Source: an uncultured Candidatus Nitrosopumilus sp. (GTDB lineage: Archaea; Thermoproteota; Nitrososphaeria; Nitrososphaerales; Nitrosopumilaceae). From it: 40,556 bases of DNA. Under the pieces are notes generated by a model. It searched no databases and was not told the origin of the DNA. It worked only from the letters and a program-made list of their open reading frames with translations. The first letter of the stretch is position 1; each line of letters opens with the position of its first letter. Positions 1 to 10,000 of this stretch are shown piece after piece. The position numbers and the translations under genes are program-made. Location: contig CAJQRN010000012.1 in assembly GCA_905612295.1 (NCBI GenBank), forward strand, positions 1 through 40,556, given 5' to 3'.

Positions 1-103
1 TAATTTTTACTTTAGTAGAATCTAATGAATTTCTTATTTCGTTAGCTGCAGAAAGACCACCAAATCCTCCACCTAAAATTACAACATGTGGAATACTTGA
101 CAA
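1..103 (-). CDS. NAD(P)/FAD-dependent oxidoreductase, N-terminal fragment cut by the window edge
   Basis: Only the first 34 residues or so are inside the window. They read as a short N-terminus followed by PHVVILGGGFGGLSAANEI, a classic FAD/NAD Rossmann fingerprint (GxGxxG with a preceding beta strand), as in NDH-2-type NADH dehydrogenases and sulfide:quinone reductase relatives. The start is taken as TTG at 103-101, because an in-frame TGA lies a little upstream and no ATG intervenes. The stop codon of the SDR gene ends one base before this TTG, so the two genes are almost certainly co-transcribed. A second protein with the same kind of fold is encoded at 19589-20947. The exact substrate cannot be told from this fragment. 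Confidence 0.75.
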   Translation of the reverse strand, partial: MSSIPHVVILGGGFGGLSAANEIRNSLDSTKVKI

Positions 104-104
104 C

Positions 105-848
105 TTATTTTTCTTGGGCTGTAGGTCGAATCAAAATTTCATTGACATTAACATGTGGTGGAGAATCTACAGCATACAAAATTGCATTAGCAATATCTTG
201 TGCTTGTAATGTTTCCATCTTTTTTCCATGCTCTACAAATTGCTGAAGAGATTCATCAGTTATTGTATCAGTTAGTTCTGTTGCAACTATTCCAGGTTCA
301 ATACTAGTTACTCTAATATTTGAACGAACACTAAATTCTTGTCTTAATCCTTCAGTAAATGCAGCTACAGCAAATTTTGTGGCACAATAAACACTACCTG
401 CTGGAAATACAACTCTGCCAGCTACAGATGAAATATTAACTATATGTCCTGATTTTTTTTCTTTCATATGAGAAATAACTGAGCCTGTACAGTATAACAC
501 GCCTTTGATGTTTACATCTATCATTCTATCCCATTCATCAATTTTGAGATTTTTGAAAAAACTTAATGGCATTAGACCTGCATTATTTACTAAAATATCA
601 ATTGAACCCCATTTGTCTAAAACTGCTTTAGCAAAATTTTTACATTCTTCATTTTTTGTTACATCTAATTTTTGAAAGAATACTTCTCCACCGTTATCAA
701 TAATTTTTTTTGATAATTCTTCTAATCTTTCTACTCTTCTAGCACCAATTGCAACTTTAACACCAGCTTTGGCCAGTGTTAAAGCAGTAGCTTCTCCAAT
801 ACCGCTACTTGCTCCAGTAATTATTGCAACTTTACCATTAATCATCAT
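105..848 (-). CDS. Short-chain dehydrogenase/reductase (YdfG-like SDR)
   Basis: A 247-residue classical SDR that should reduce or oxidise a hydroxyl/keto group with NAD(P)H. The cofactor motif TGASSGIG lies at residues 11-18 and the NNAG motif at 88-91. The catalytic Ser is near 140-141, with Tyr154 and Lys158 in SVYCATK. ARR at about 36-38, after the second strand, suggests preference for NADP(H), which is an inference. The closest known style is the YdfG/3-hydroxy acid dehydrogenase group, but the substrate is unknown. The start ATG is at 848; a TATA-like stretch on the minus strand lies around 873-884, so the transcript may be leaderless. It precedes the flavin oxidoreductase by one base. 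Confidence 0.9.
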   Translation of the reverse strand: MMINGKVAIITGASSGIGEATALTLAKAGVKVAIGARRVERLEELSKKIIDNGGEVFFQKLDVTKNEECKNFAKAVLDKWGSIDILVNNAGLMPLSFFKNLKIDEWDRMIDVNIKGVLYCTGSVISHMKEKKSGHIVNISSVAGRVVFPAGSVYCATKFAVAAFTEGLRQEFSVRSNIRVTSIEPGIVATELTDTITDESLQQFVEHGKKMETLQAQDIANAILYAVDSPPHVNVNEILIRPTAQEK

Positions 849-923
849 ATATCATCTAAATTTTGATACAACAATACTAAAAATGTTTAGAAACTAGTAT
901 AATTTTAAAAATAATCTAACAAC

Positions 924-933
924 TTTTTTAAAA
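924..933 (+). promoter_or_regulatory. TATA box of the AN1 zinc-finger gene (leaderless)
   Basis: TTTTTTAAAA is centred about 26 bases before the ATG at 954. In archaea this spacing puts the transcription start on or next to the start codon, so the mRNA is probably leaderless. Confidence 0.5.
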
Positions 934-953
934 GAAAAAACCTATGCTAACTT

Positions 954-1175
954 ATGATATCGGAAAATTGTGCTTATTGTGGAGACATGACAGAGATGCC
1001 ATTTCATTGTAGTTATTGTAAGGATCCATTTTGTGCAGAACATAGACTTCCAGAAGAACACAGATGTGTAAAATTACGCCAAATTAGATCAGAAAGATTT
1101 GGAGAGAGAAAAATAATTCGTGATGGAAGTAAAAATAAGGGAAGTATCTTTAAACGAATTTTTGGAAAATCTTAA
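954..1175 (+). CDS. AN1-type zinc finger protein
   Basis: A 73-residue protein whose first half is an AN1-type zinc finger. The ligands are C6, C9, C18, C21, C26, H29, H35 and C37, in the spacing C-x2-C-x8-C-x2-C-x4-C-x2-H-x5-H-x-C. The rest is a basic tail ending in KRIFGKS. In eukaryotes AN1 fingers occur in ubiquitin- and stress-related proteins; archaeal versions are small stand-alone proteins of unknown job, probably binding nucleic acid or protein. It is divergent from the SDR gene and ends two bases before the stop of the next, convergent gene. Confidence 0.85.
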   Translation: MISENCAYCGDMTEMPFHCSYCKDPFCAEHRLPEEHRCVKLRQIRSERFGERKIIRDGSKNKGSIFKRIFGKS

Positions 1176-1177
1176 AA

Positions 1178-1462
1178 TCAATAAGGACTTTTTTCAGGAG
1201 AAATTTTTGCACGTCTTCCTTGATAGACTAAAGCAATTGCTAATGCAAACATGACCATTGCAGTCAATGGAAAATTTTGTGGTGCAGGTAAGATGAACCA
1301 ATAGTAAATACCAAAAGATACAGATACAACTGCCTGAGTCCAAAGTTTAATCCATTTTGGAGCTTTGATTAATCTACTAATCATTTCAACGATGAAAATT
1401 CCAATTACGGGGTAAATTGTGTATAAAAGATAATCAAAAACTTCTACTCCAGTATGAGACAT
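1178..1462 (-). CDS. Small membrane protein, three predicted helices
   Basis: A 94-residue hydrophobic protein with likely membrane helices at about residues 10-30, 44-58 and 66-80, and a short basic C-terminal tail (GRRAKISPEK). I do not recognise the family with certainty. Size and topology recall the small accessory subunits (AmoX/Y/Z) described for archaeal ammonia monooxygenase, but this gene is not beside amoA, amoB or amoC, so that is only a comparison to test. It lies 31 bases from the GINS gene on the same strand and may be transcribed with it. Confidence 0.7.
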   Translation of the reverse strand: MSHTGVEVFDYLLYTIYPVIGIFIVEMISRLIKAPKWIKLWTQAVVSVSFGIYYWFILPAPQNFPLTAMVMFALAIALVYQGRRAKISPEKSPY

Positions 1463-1493
1463 AACCTATAGTGATAATGAGTATAATTTCTAC

Positions 1494-2051
1494 CTAATCT
1501 TCCCATCTAACTTTAATTGCAATTTTTTTAGCGATTAAAGCCTGAGCATTTTCATAGGGAATTGTAGCTATATCTTCAACCTTAAAAGGACCATATCTTT
1601 CAAGATCTGCACCTATAATTTCATCAACATCACTAAGAAATCTAATTACTACTTTCTTTATTTTATGATTTTCCGCTAATGATTCAAGAAATTTTGATTT
1701 TCCGCTAATTGTTGCAGATAGAATCATCTCTATTCTTTCATTTTGTTCTTCATGGGAATCTAAAATGAATTTTTCTTCATCAAGAAGGTGACTAATGTCA
1801 AAATTATCAGAATTAGAAATTTTTTCTAGTCTGATATGTATCAATAATGATGTTAATTCAGTTGCCATTTCTATCATAGTATCTTTAATTTTATTTTCTA
1901 CACCATCAAATTCTTGTTTTCTTAAATTTCCAATAAAATCAGATAAGTTTCGATAAAAATTTGGTTTGATTTCTAACAAGGAATCATTTTCAGTTTCTAG
2001 TAAAACTGTATGATGTAATGAATTGATATCAATTTGGTTTGATTCAGACAT
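1494..2051 (-). CDS. GINS complex subunit, Gins51/Gins15 type
   Basis: A 185-residue protein with the layout of archaeal Gins51/15. An N-terminal helical A domain covers about residues 1-125. A small C-terminal B domain of about residues 130-185 contains VVIRFLSDVDEIIGADLERY then GPFKVEDIATIP, the hallmark of the Sld5/Psf1-like B domain. GINS joins MCM helicase (and GAN/Cdc45) to form the replicative helicase and links it to primase and polymerase. It lies about 5 kb from DP2 and about 11 kb from the proposed origin. The start ATG at 2051 has a TATA-like AAATACAA on the minus strand at about 2078-2084. The A-B domain order and conserved motif make the family assignment good. Confidence 0.85.
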   Translation of the reverse strand: MSESNQIDINSLHHTVLLETENDSLLEIKPNFYRNLSDFIGNLRKQEFDGVENKIKDTMIEMATELTSLLIHIRLEKISNSDNFDISHLLDEEKFILDSHEEQNERIEMILSATISGKSKFLESLAENHKIKKVVIRFLSDVDEIIGADLERYGPFKVEDIATIPYENAQALIAKKIAIKVRWED

Positions 2052-2106
2052 ATTCTAGCTAATCCTTAAATGCTGGTTGTATTTGTGTTTGATTGAAGTA
2101 TAAAAA

Positions 2107-3567
2107 TTGCCATACAAAGTTAGCCACGGAAAAGCAGTTCAAACAACCTACTCAGTTGATGAAGTTTTCTCAAGAATTCAACATGAAGGTATTCAGTTTA
2201 TCGATTTACAATTTACAGGACTTACAGGTCATTTTCATCATACTACAATTTCAGCAAGTACTTTCACCCCTGAACAAATGAGGGATGGATTACCAAAATT
2301 GGATGGTTCATCAATTATAGGTTTTACATCAATTGAAGATTCAGATTTATTATTAAAACCAGATCCAAATACATTTGCAATTATTCCTTGGATGACTGAA
2401 AATAAAACGGCTAGACTTCTTTGTGATGTGCATTGGGGTGAAGATAGAGGAAGATTATCTCGAGATCCTAGAGGGATTTCTCAAAAAGCTGAAGAATATA
2501 TTAAAACTCAAGGATTTGATTTTAGTACCTGGGGTCCAGAAGTAGAGTTTTTTGTATTTGATAAAGTTCATTGGGATGTTTTAACACCATACAAAGGACA
2601 ATCATATTCAATTGAATCAGCAGAAGCACCATGGAGTCAAACTGGAGATGGATATCCAATGGGATTACAAGAAGGGTATTATCCTTCACCACCTGCAGAT
2701 ACTCTAACACCATACAGAAATGAGTGTGTAAATATTTTAAGTAATAATTTTGGAATTTTATGTGATAATCATCACCATGAAGTTGCAACTGCAGGACAAT
2801 GTGAAATTGATATCATGTATGATCATATGACAAATGCTGCAGATGCTGCACAGTCTTACAAATATGTAATCAAAAATGTTGCACAGAAATATGGAAAAGT
2901 TGCAACATGTATGCCAAAACCAATTGCAATGGATGCAGGTTCTGGAATGCACGTTAATGTTAGTTTATGGAAAGGAAAGGAAAATGCATTTTATGATCCT
3001 GATGATGAAATTGAATTAAGTCAAGTTGGCAGATATTTTTGTGGTGGAATTATTAATCACGCAAAAGCATTATCTGCAATTTGTAATCCTACTACCAATT
3101 CATACCATAGATTAGTTCCAGGATATGAAGCTCCAGCATACATTGCATGGAGTGCAGGAAATCGTTCAGCCATTGTAAGAGTTCCTAAACATTTGAAAGG
3201 AAAACAACATTCTAAATTAAAAAGATTAGAATTTAGAGCACCAGATCCTTCATCAAACCCATATCTTGTATTTGCAGCAGTAACAGCAGCTGGAATGGAC
3301 GGAATTAAAAAGAAAATGGATCCAGGTGAACAAGTACGTGATGATATATTTAAAATGACAAAATCAGATAGAGCTAAACGTGGAATTGGTGTTTTACCAA
3401 AAAGTCTTGGTGAGGCATTAGATGAATTAGAAAGTGATAGAAAATTCTTAAATCCAATTTATACTAATGATGTAATTGATAAAATTATTGAATTAGAAAG
3501 AAGAGATCAGAGAGAAATTTCAATTAGACCACATCCTCATGAATTTTATCTATACTTTGATGTCTAG
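2107..3567 (+). CDS. glnA: Glutamine synthetase, type I
   Basis: A 486-residue type I glutamine synthetase that makes glutamine from glutamate, ammonia and ATP; in an ammonia oxidiser it is a main entry point for nitrogen. Visible signatures are GPEVEFFVFD (143-152, metal-binding Glu), GSGMHVNVSLW (278-288), NPTTNSYHRLVPGYEAP (327-343) and RSAIVRVP (353-360). The place where bacterial I-beta enzymes carry the adenylylated Tyr reads DDIFKM here, with Phe instead of Tyr, so adenylylation control is unlikely. The start is TTG at 2107. A TATA-like CCTTAAATG at 2064-2072 would give a leader of about 10 bases. It is divergent from GINS. Confidence 0.97.
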   Translation: MPYKVSHGKAVQTTYSVDEVFSRIQHEGIQFIDLQFTGLTGHFHHTTISASTFTPEQMRDGLPKLDGSSIIGFTSIEDSDLLLKPDPNTFAIIPWMTENKTARLLCDVHWGEDRGRLSRDPRGISQKAEEYIKTQGFDFSTWGPEVEFFVFDKVHWDVLTPYKGQSYSIESAEAPWSQTGDGYPMGLQEGYYPSPPADTLTPYRNECVNILSNNFGILCDNHHHEVATAGQCEIDIMYDHMTNAADAAQSYKYVIKNVAQKYGKVATCMPKPIAMDAGSGMHVNVSLWKGKENAFYDPDDEIELSQVGRYFCGGIINHAKALSAICNPTTNSYHRLVPGYEAPAYIAWSAGNRSAIVRVPKHLKGKQHSKLKRLEFRAPDPSSNPYLVFAAVTAAGMDGIKKKMDPGEQVRDDIFKMTKSDRAKRGIGVLPKSLGEALDELESDRKFLNPIYTNDVIDKIIELERRDQREISIRPHPHEFYLYFDV

Positions 3568-3842
3568 ACTCTTCCAGTCATCTGAAAAATAAAATAAAGT
3601 GAAATTATTATTAAACTAAATCCAGATACAAAAAATATTCCTTTTTTGTTTTCAGATATAGTAGTTTTGTATAATAAAATACAACCAGCAAGACCTACAA
3701 ATAAAATAAAAATTCCAAAAATTACCACATCAAAACTTTGACCTGTAATTAATGGATAAAAAAAACCAGAAAGTAATCCAAAAAATGCAATTAGATAAAT
3801 ATATTTTAAACTTGAAAATATTTTAGATGAAATATTATCCAT
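3564..3842 (-). CDS. Small membrane protein, three predicted helices
   Basis: A 92-residue protein with hydrophobic segments at about residues 13-33, 38-60 and 68-87, joined by short polar loops. No family is recognised. Its stop codon overlaps the last four bases of glnA on the other strand. The region between its start and the thermosome stop is only 47 bases, so it may be read through from the thermosome transcript, which runs the same way. A function cannot be assigned from sequence. Confidence 0.6.
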   Translation of the reverse strand: MDNISSKIFSSLKYIYLIAFFGLLSGFFYPLITGQSFDVVIFGIFILFVGLAGCILLYKTTISENKKGIFFVSGFSLIIISLYFIFQMTGRV

Positions 3843-3889
3843 TATAATTATAAAATAAATTTTTGAAAGAAGGAATTTTTAAAATAATA

Positions 3890-5602
3890 TTACATCATTC
3901 CGCCCATATCAGGCATTCCACCCATTCCAGGTGGCATTCCACCCATTCCAGGTGGCATTCCTCCACCACCCATTCCAGGTGGCATTCCTCCTTCTCCTCC
4001 ACCGCCACCAGAACTTTGGGTGGCGATTACATCATCTATTCTAAGAAGCATACATGCTGCTTCAGCTGCTGCTGAAACAATTTGAAGTTTAACTGCGAGT
4101 GGTTCAATAATATCACTTGATTTCATATTTCCAATTTTTCCTTTCATAACATCAATTCCAGTCCATTTTTCTCCTTTTTGTTGTTTAGAACGAAGAACTG
4201 TAAGAGTATCAATTGGATCCATACCTGCATTTTCTGAAAGACATAATGGAATTGACTCTAATGCATCTGCAAATTTCTCTGCAGCTAATTGTTCTCTTCC
4301 TTCCAAAGATTTTGCCCAACCTCGTAATTTTGTTGAAGCATATGTTTCAGGAGCACCGCCGCCTGCAACAATTTGTGGTTTTAACATTACATCTTTTACT
4401 ACCATTAATGCATCATGAACAGAGCGTTCAACTTCATCTACGACTCTTTGAGAACCACCACGTAAAAGTAAAGTTACAGATTTAGGATGTTTACAACCTT
4501 CAATGAAAACCCATTTGTCTTCTTCAATTTTTCTTTCTTCAACTATTGCTGCAGTACCTAAATCTTTTTCAAATAAATCATCAAGGTTTGTAACAATTCT
4601 TGCACCTGTTGCTTTTGCAAGTTTAGTAAGATCACTTTCTTTAATTCTTCTAACTGCAATAATTCCTGCTTTAGCTAGATAATGTTGTGCCATGTCATCA
4701 AGTCCTTTTTGACATAATACTACATTTGCACCAGAACCAATAACTTTGTCAACCATTGTCTTTAGCATTTTATTTTCTTCATCCAAAAATGATTTTAGTT
4801 GTTGAGGATTTGAAATGTTAATTTTTGCATCAGTTTCAGTTTTACTAATTTCTAATGCGGTGTTAATTAATGCAATTTTTGCATCAGCAATTGATCTAGG
4901 CATACCACCATGAACAATCTCTTTGTCAAGAACAATACCCTCAATGATAGCAGAATCTTTAATTGATCCTCCTGCTTTCTTTTCTACTTTAATATCATCA
5001 ATATCAACTAGATAATTTTCACCTTCTTTTTCAGAAACAGCAACTACAGATTTTACAATTATTTCTGCAAGTAAATCAGAATCTTTTCTAACTAATTTAG
5101 TTTGCATTGAAGTATGTGCAATTTTCGTTAACATGTTTTTATCAACTGGAGAAATTGTATCTGCAATTTCTTCAAGATATTCTTTAGTTTTTCTTGCAGC
5201 TTTTTTATATCCATCAACAATAATTGTCGGATGTACATCTTGATCAATTAATGTTTCAGCATGTTCTAGTAATGAACCTGCTAAAATAACAGCAGAAGTT
5301 GTTCCATCACCTACTTCATTATCAGTAGTTTTAGAAATTTCAACTAGCATTTTTGCTGCTGGGTGTTGAACATCAATTTCTTTAAGAATAGTAGCACCAT
5401 CATTTGTAATTGTAACGTCGCCTAAGGAATCAACTAACATTTTATCCATTCCACGTGGACCTAAACTGGTATGAACAATTTCTGCAATAATTTTAGCTGC
5501 TGCAATATTGTTTTTTTGAGCCTCTTTACCCTTGGTTTCTGTACCGCCTTCTTTTAGTAAGACAACAGGCATATTTCCTTTAGAAGTTGCTTGCATACCC
5601 AT
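3890..5602 (-). CDS. thsB: Thermosome subunit (group II chaperonin)
   Basis: A 570-residue group II chaperonin subunit that folds proteins in an ATP-driven double ring in the cytoplasm. Nucleotide-binding motifs are [12 protein letters not shown] (45-56), NDGATIL (67-73) and GDGTTS (98-103). The C-terminus after about residue 530 is a Gly/Met/Pro tail with tandem MPPGMGG units ending in MGGMM, typical of the flexible tails that fill the chaperonin cavity. The start is ATG at 5602; a second ATG lies two codons on. Its TATA box at 5627-5634 is a strong match. Which paralogue (alpha or beta) it is cannot be told, so the symbol is tentative. Confidence 0.95.
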   Translation of the reverse strand: MGMQATSKGNMPVVLLKEGGTETKGKEAQKNNIAAAKIIAEIVHTSLGPRGMDKMLVDSLGDVTITNDGATILKEIDVQHPAAKMLVEISKTTDNEVGDGTTSAVILAGSLLEHAETLIDQDVHPTIIVDGYKKAARKTKEYLEEIADTISPVDKNMLTKIAHTSMQTKLVRKDSDLLAEIIVKSVVAVSEKEGENYLVDIDDIKVEKKAGGSIKDSAIIEGIVLDKEIVHGGMPRSIADAKIALINTALEISKTETDAKINISNPQQLKSFLDEENKMLKTMVDKVIGSGANVVLCQKGLDDMAQHYLAKAGIIAVRRIKESDLTKLAKATGARIVTNLDDLFEKDLGTAAIVEERKIEEDKWVFIEGCKHPKSVTLLLRGGSQRVVDEVERSVHDALMVVKDVMLKPQIVAGGGAPETYASTKLRGWAKSLEGREQLAAEKFADALESIPLCLSENAGMDPIDTLTVLRSKQQKGEKWTGIDVMKGKIGNMKSSDIIEPLAVKLQIVSAAAEAACMLLRIDDVIATQSSGGGGGEGGMPPGMGGGGMPPGMGGMPPGMGGMPDMGGMM

Positions 5603-5626
5603 AAATGATAAAACTCCAAATTCCTC

Positions 5627-5634
5627 TTTTATAC
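5627..5634 (-). promoter_or_regulatory. TATA box of the thermosome gene
   Basis: Read on the minus strand this is TATAAAAG preceded (upstream) by AGG, close to the archaeal BRE/TATA consensus. It is centred 28 bases before the start codon at 5602, implying a strong, leaderless promoter, as expected for an abundant chaperonin. Confidence 0.65.
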
Positions 5635-5675
5635 CTTACAGATCAAGATTTTAAGAAAATAATCTCGTATCGGTG

Positions 5676-5683
5676 TTTTTAAA
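5676..5683 (+). promoter_or_regulatory. TATA box of glyA
   Basis: TTTTAAAT-type element about 27 bases before the ATG at 5707, consistent with a leaderless glyA mRNA. It shares the 104-bp divergent region with the thermosome promoter. Confidence 0.5.
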
Positions 5684-5706
5684 TTGGGAAAAATAAATTA
5701 CTAAAC

Positions 5707-7029
5707 ATGGTAAAGTCACAAAATAAGGAATCTTACAATAAAATATTTACAAATTTAAAAGAACATCATAAGTGGTTTGAAAATTCCATACCACTAATTG
5801 CTAGTGAAAATATTCCTAGTCCTGCAGTTAGAGAAGCAATTGTTTCTGATTTTGGTAATAGATATGCAGAAGGCTGGCCTGGAGAAAGAGTCTATGCTGG
5901 TTGTATCTACATTGATGAGGTAGAGTTTGAATGTATGAAATTAGCTAAAAAATTATACAAAGCAAAATTTGCTGATGTTAGACCAATTTCTGGCGTAATT
6001 GCAAATTTAGCAGTGTATTCAGCTTATTCAAATCCAGGAGATATCATGATTGCACCATCTATTCCCGCAGGCGGTCATATTTCACATGGTAAAAAAGAAC
6101 ATTCTGGAACTGCTGGATTAGTTCATGGATTAGAAATTGAATTTTATCCATTTAATCCTGAAGAAATGACAATTGATGTTGATAAAACTAAAGAAAAAAT
6201 TAAGGATTTAGAGAAAAATAATCGTCTTCCTAAAATGGCAATGTTTGGAGGTTCATTATTTTTATTCCCACATCCAGTAAAGGAATTATCAGATTTTCTT
6301 AAAAGTTATGACATACACATCAATTATGATGCAGCCCATGTTGCAGGATTAATTGCAGGTGGTAAATTCCAAGATCCATTACGTGAAGGTGCAGATACAA
6401 TGACAATGAGTACTCATAAAACACTATTCGGTCCTCAAGGCGGATTAGTTTTAGGTTCTGAAGAACATGCAGAACCAATTAAAAAAGCAACATTCCCAGG
6501 TCTTACAAGTAGCCATCACATTAACAACATGGCAGGAAAAGCAGTTGCATTTGCAGAAGCTTTAGAATTTGGAAAAGATTATGCTACACAAGTAATTAAA
6601 AATGCAAAAGCATTTGCAGTGGCATTAAGTGATGCTGGATTCAAAGTATTAGGTGAAAGCAGAGGATTCACACAATCACATCAAATTGCAGTTAATGTTT
6701 TAGATTATCTTGATGGTGGTAAAGTAGAAGCTGAATTAGAAAAAGCCAACATAATTGTAAATAGACAACTTATTCCTGGCGATATTAAAGCTGGAAGAAA
6801 TTATTTCCACCCTGGTGGAATTAGGTTAGGTGTTTCTGAAATTACAAGACTAGGAATGAAAGAAAATGAAATGCAAGAAATTGCAACATTCATGAAACAA
6901 ATCATTATTGAGAAAAAGGATCCAAAAAAGATTCTTCCAAAAGTCAAATCTTGGAGAAAAGAATATCAAAAAGTCCACTATTGCTTTGACAATAAACTTG
7001 GTGCCTACGAATACGTCAAATTAAGATAA
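5707..7029 (+). CDS. glyA: Serine hydroxymethyltransferase
   Basis: A 440-residue fold-type I PLP enzyme interconverting serine and glycine with a pterin one-carbon carrier. ASENIPSPAV near the N-terminus matches the family's ASEN motif. YDAAHVAGL (207-215) holds the cofactor-binding Asp208 and His211, and STHKT (235-239) places the PLP lysine at K238. RLGVSEITRLGM is the usual C-terminal signature. The ATG at 5707 is supported by the TATA box spacing. It converges on DP2 with only two bases between the stop codons. Confidence 0.96.
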   Translation: MVKSQNKESYNKIFTNLKEHHKWFENSIPLIASENIPSPAVREAIVSDFGNRYAEGWPGERVYAGCIYIDEVEFECMKLAKKLYKAKFADVRPISGVIANLAVYSAYSNPGDIMIAPSIPAGGHISHGKKEHSGTAGLVHGLEIEFYPFNPEEMTIDVDKTKEKIKDLEKNNRLPKMAMFGGSLFLFPHPVKELSDFLKSYDIHINYDAAHVAGLIAGGKFQDPLREGADTMTMSTHKTLFGPQGGLVLGSEEHAEPIKKATFPGLTSSHHINNMAGKAVAFAEALEFGKDYATQVIKNAKAFAVALSDAGFKVLGESRGFTQSHQIAVNVLDYLDGGKVEAELEKANIIVNRQLIPGDIKAGRNYFHPGGIRLGVSEITRLGMKENEMQEIATFMKQIIIEKKDPKKILPKVKSWRKEYQKVHYCFDNKLGAYEYVKLR

Positions 7030-7031
7030 TT

Positions 7032-10000
7032 TTATGCATAATCTGTAAGCAGTGATTGATCTCCTTTACTTTTACCAAAAACTAAGTCTATTTCATCAGA
7101 TAAAGCATAGATTCTTCCACGCTGATATGCACCAACATCATATTTGTCAACTAGTCTTTTTGCAAGTTTAAGATATTTTTCAACTGAACCTCTCGTAATT
7201 GTTGCAATTAATTTATGACCACATACACATGTTTGAATAAGAGGCATTCGACGATAGGATTTTCCACATGCAGTACACCTAAAACTTTGTCTTGCGTATG
7301 CTCGAAGATTTCCCATAATATCTGGAACAAGATGTGTTGAAATAACATTTGAAACTAGTTCCGAGGGATTAACTACATCAATTAATTCAGCATTTCTAAC
7401 TTGCATATCAAATTTATCAAGCATTGAACCTAATGTTGAATATGCACTTCGAGGTTTTGAGGTAGTTAATGATGAAGTTGAATGAGTAAAATGAAAATCA
7501 TAAAATTGTCTTTTAGTACCTATTCTTGATTTAATAATTTCAACTGAATTTACATCAGATGCTTTACTTTCTTGATATGTAGATTCAAAGAATTCTAAAG
7601 GAAATATTTTTGTTACTTCAAGATTATGTGCTTGAGGTTGAGATTCATGTGGCAAAACAAGAGGTTGAATAAGTAATGGTGCATCCATCAAACCTCCTAT
7701 TCGATCAGAAAGATATTGTCTTGAAAAATTAAGTAAACTATCCATTAAAAGCATAATAGAGTCAGCATCACCATCAGCATCTCTTCTTTTTGCAGAATGC
7801 CAATTGGGTGTTGCAAAACAAACATGAGTTTCGGTATACCCAATAATTCTTCCTACAATTCCAACAGAAGTATGAGGTGCTAATCCAATTATTAAATGAC
7901 CAAGTAATTCTTCAGTATTTTTAACATTGTAAAATGGAGTTTTACCATAAAATTTTACTAAAAGTGTATCAATGTATTTACAAGTAGAAACCAAATATCT
8001 TCCACTTTCATTAGGAATTACTACATCCTGCATTCGAAGTTCAATAATTTGATCTATACTTTCAATTGGTTTACCATCAATATCATGTGAGTAACCTAAT
8101 TCCTTGAGTTTTTCAATAGATGTTCCAATCCATGATGGTTTGAATTGCGTCAAAGGAGAATTTGTTGCATCAAATCTAATAGTTCCATCTTTGAAAGTGG
8201 TTAAACCAAGACTTTGACGTACAAGTCCCTTTTCAAGAGGCTCTGCAATTTTGTCTTCACTAATCAATTCCTTAAGACCTTTGAAAGGCTCTTTTGCACG
8301 AATTCCCATTTTTTCTTGAGCCAAAAGTAATCTTGCTTTTAATGGAAATTCCTTATGAGAGTGTGCCGGAGCTTTACGTTTACACTTTTCACAATATGGT
8401 TCTGTTAGCGTATCTCTACAACTATTACACCTGAAAGTGACTACTGTTTTTGTGCCACATTTAGAACATTTTATCCCAATAGATGGTTCATTACACTGCT
8501 GACAATGCCTATTGTGAAGATTTGCAAAAAAATGTTCATTGCGTGATGCCTTAAGCAGGTCTCTAGTCGGTCCACCTTTATCAGAAATTGGAAATAATGT
8601 ATGTGTAGGAGGCTTCATTTGTCGAGCTGATGCTTTTTCAGGTCTTCCTATTCTAATTCCAACAGAAGTTGAAAATTTATTATTAATTTTAATTTTTGAT
8701 GATTTTGTTAAAATCTGAGGAATTGATGAGTCATCAATTATTGGTTTTGTTATAAATAATAAATTAAAGAAAATTTTTGCTTCTTCGTTTTCTAAAATTA
8801 TAGATTCATTTTTAACTTTATGCGGAGTTCCTAATTTTTCAAGAATTTTTTTTATTTTGATTGGATACTCAATATTATTTTGATTGAAATTAGTTGGTTC
8901 TAAAAGTTGAACCAATTCTTCTGATGAAATTTTATCCCAAAAATAAAGATAGTGTGGATGTAATGAAAATTTAAAATCAAGTGAAATTTTTAATGCTTCT
9001 TCAATTGTAGGTGTTTTAATCAAAAATTGTTTTAGATATTGATTTTCAGTCTCAAATTTTGAAATAATTAGTTTTAATTCTTCTATCCAGATTTCCTCAA
9101 CATATCCTGATGGTATTAGTTGAGCATTATTTTCAAGAAAATCTCCAAATGTAATTAAAACATCTCCTAAATGTAATATTTTTTCAATTTTATTTTTAAT
9201 TTCTATTCCATGTTTAACATTTTTAATTTTTACAACATCACCATTATCAAGACGTACAGTTGGAGTTTCAATAGAATCAACAAATGCGACAGTTGCACCC
9301 TTGCCAGGAATATCAATTTTGACTTGAGTTCCAACAGCAATTGTATGATCTAGAATTTCAGCGACAACTGGATGAAATCCTATTGCGGCAAAACCAGTAT
9401 TACAGGCCCTTCCATATCGAAGCCGAAATCCGCCTAATTTGTTAGGCATAGATAAAACTGATCTGCCTGTAATCACCTCACGCATTCTTTTTGCGGCAGC
9501 ATCTTCCTGATTATCACCGGTTTGAACTGCACCTTTGAGATCAGCGAGCCACTCCCAACCATCTAAATTGTACATTTCTACTCTTTTGAGTAGTTTTTTT
9601 GATCTTCCAATCAGACCATCGTTTAGAACACGTAAAGCTCCCCCTCTAACTCTATCAGTTTTAATTCGCGTCATTCCTTTATGATTTACAACTTCATATG
9701 GATCAGTATCTACACCAGCTAATTCAACTGGAAGATTAGAAATAACATGTTCAATATCCTCATCTAATATGTGAAATTGAAAGCTACTAGCTTCTCTTTC
9801 ATAAATTCGTAATTCTTCAACAAATCTACCTGTTTCATCATCAAAAGAATTTGCTTGGAATTTTGATAATCCTGCTATTTGTCGAACATAGTCAGCAATC
9901 AACAAAGTAACTGCAGATTCTGTTCCACCTGCTGCACGCATAGGTCCTGCAATTGAAACTGAAAGATAATCAGTTCCATCTTTATTCTTCTTTATTTTTA

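Noticed and set aside
2522-2952. Open frames on the minus strand opposite glutamine synthetase
   Set aside because: They are shadows of a strongly conserved gene, with His/Leu/Tyr-rich translations and no family resemblance.
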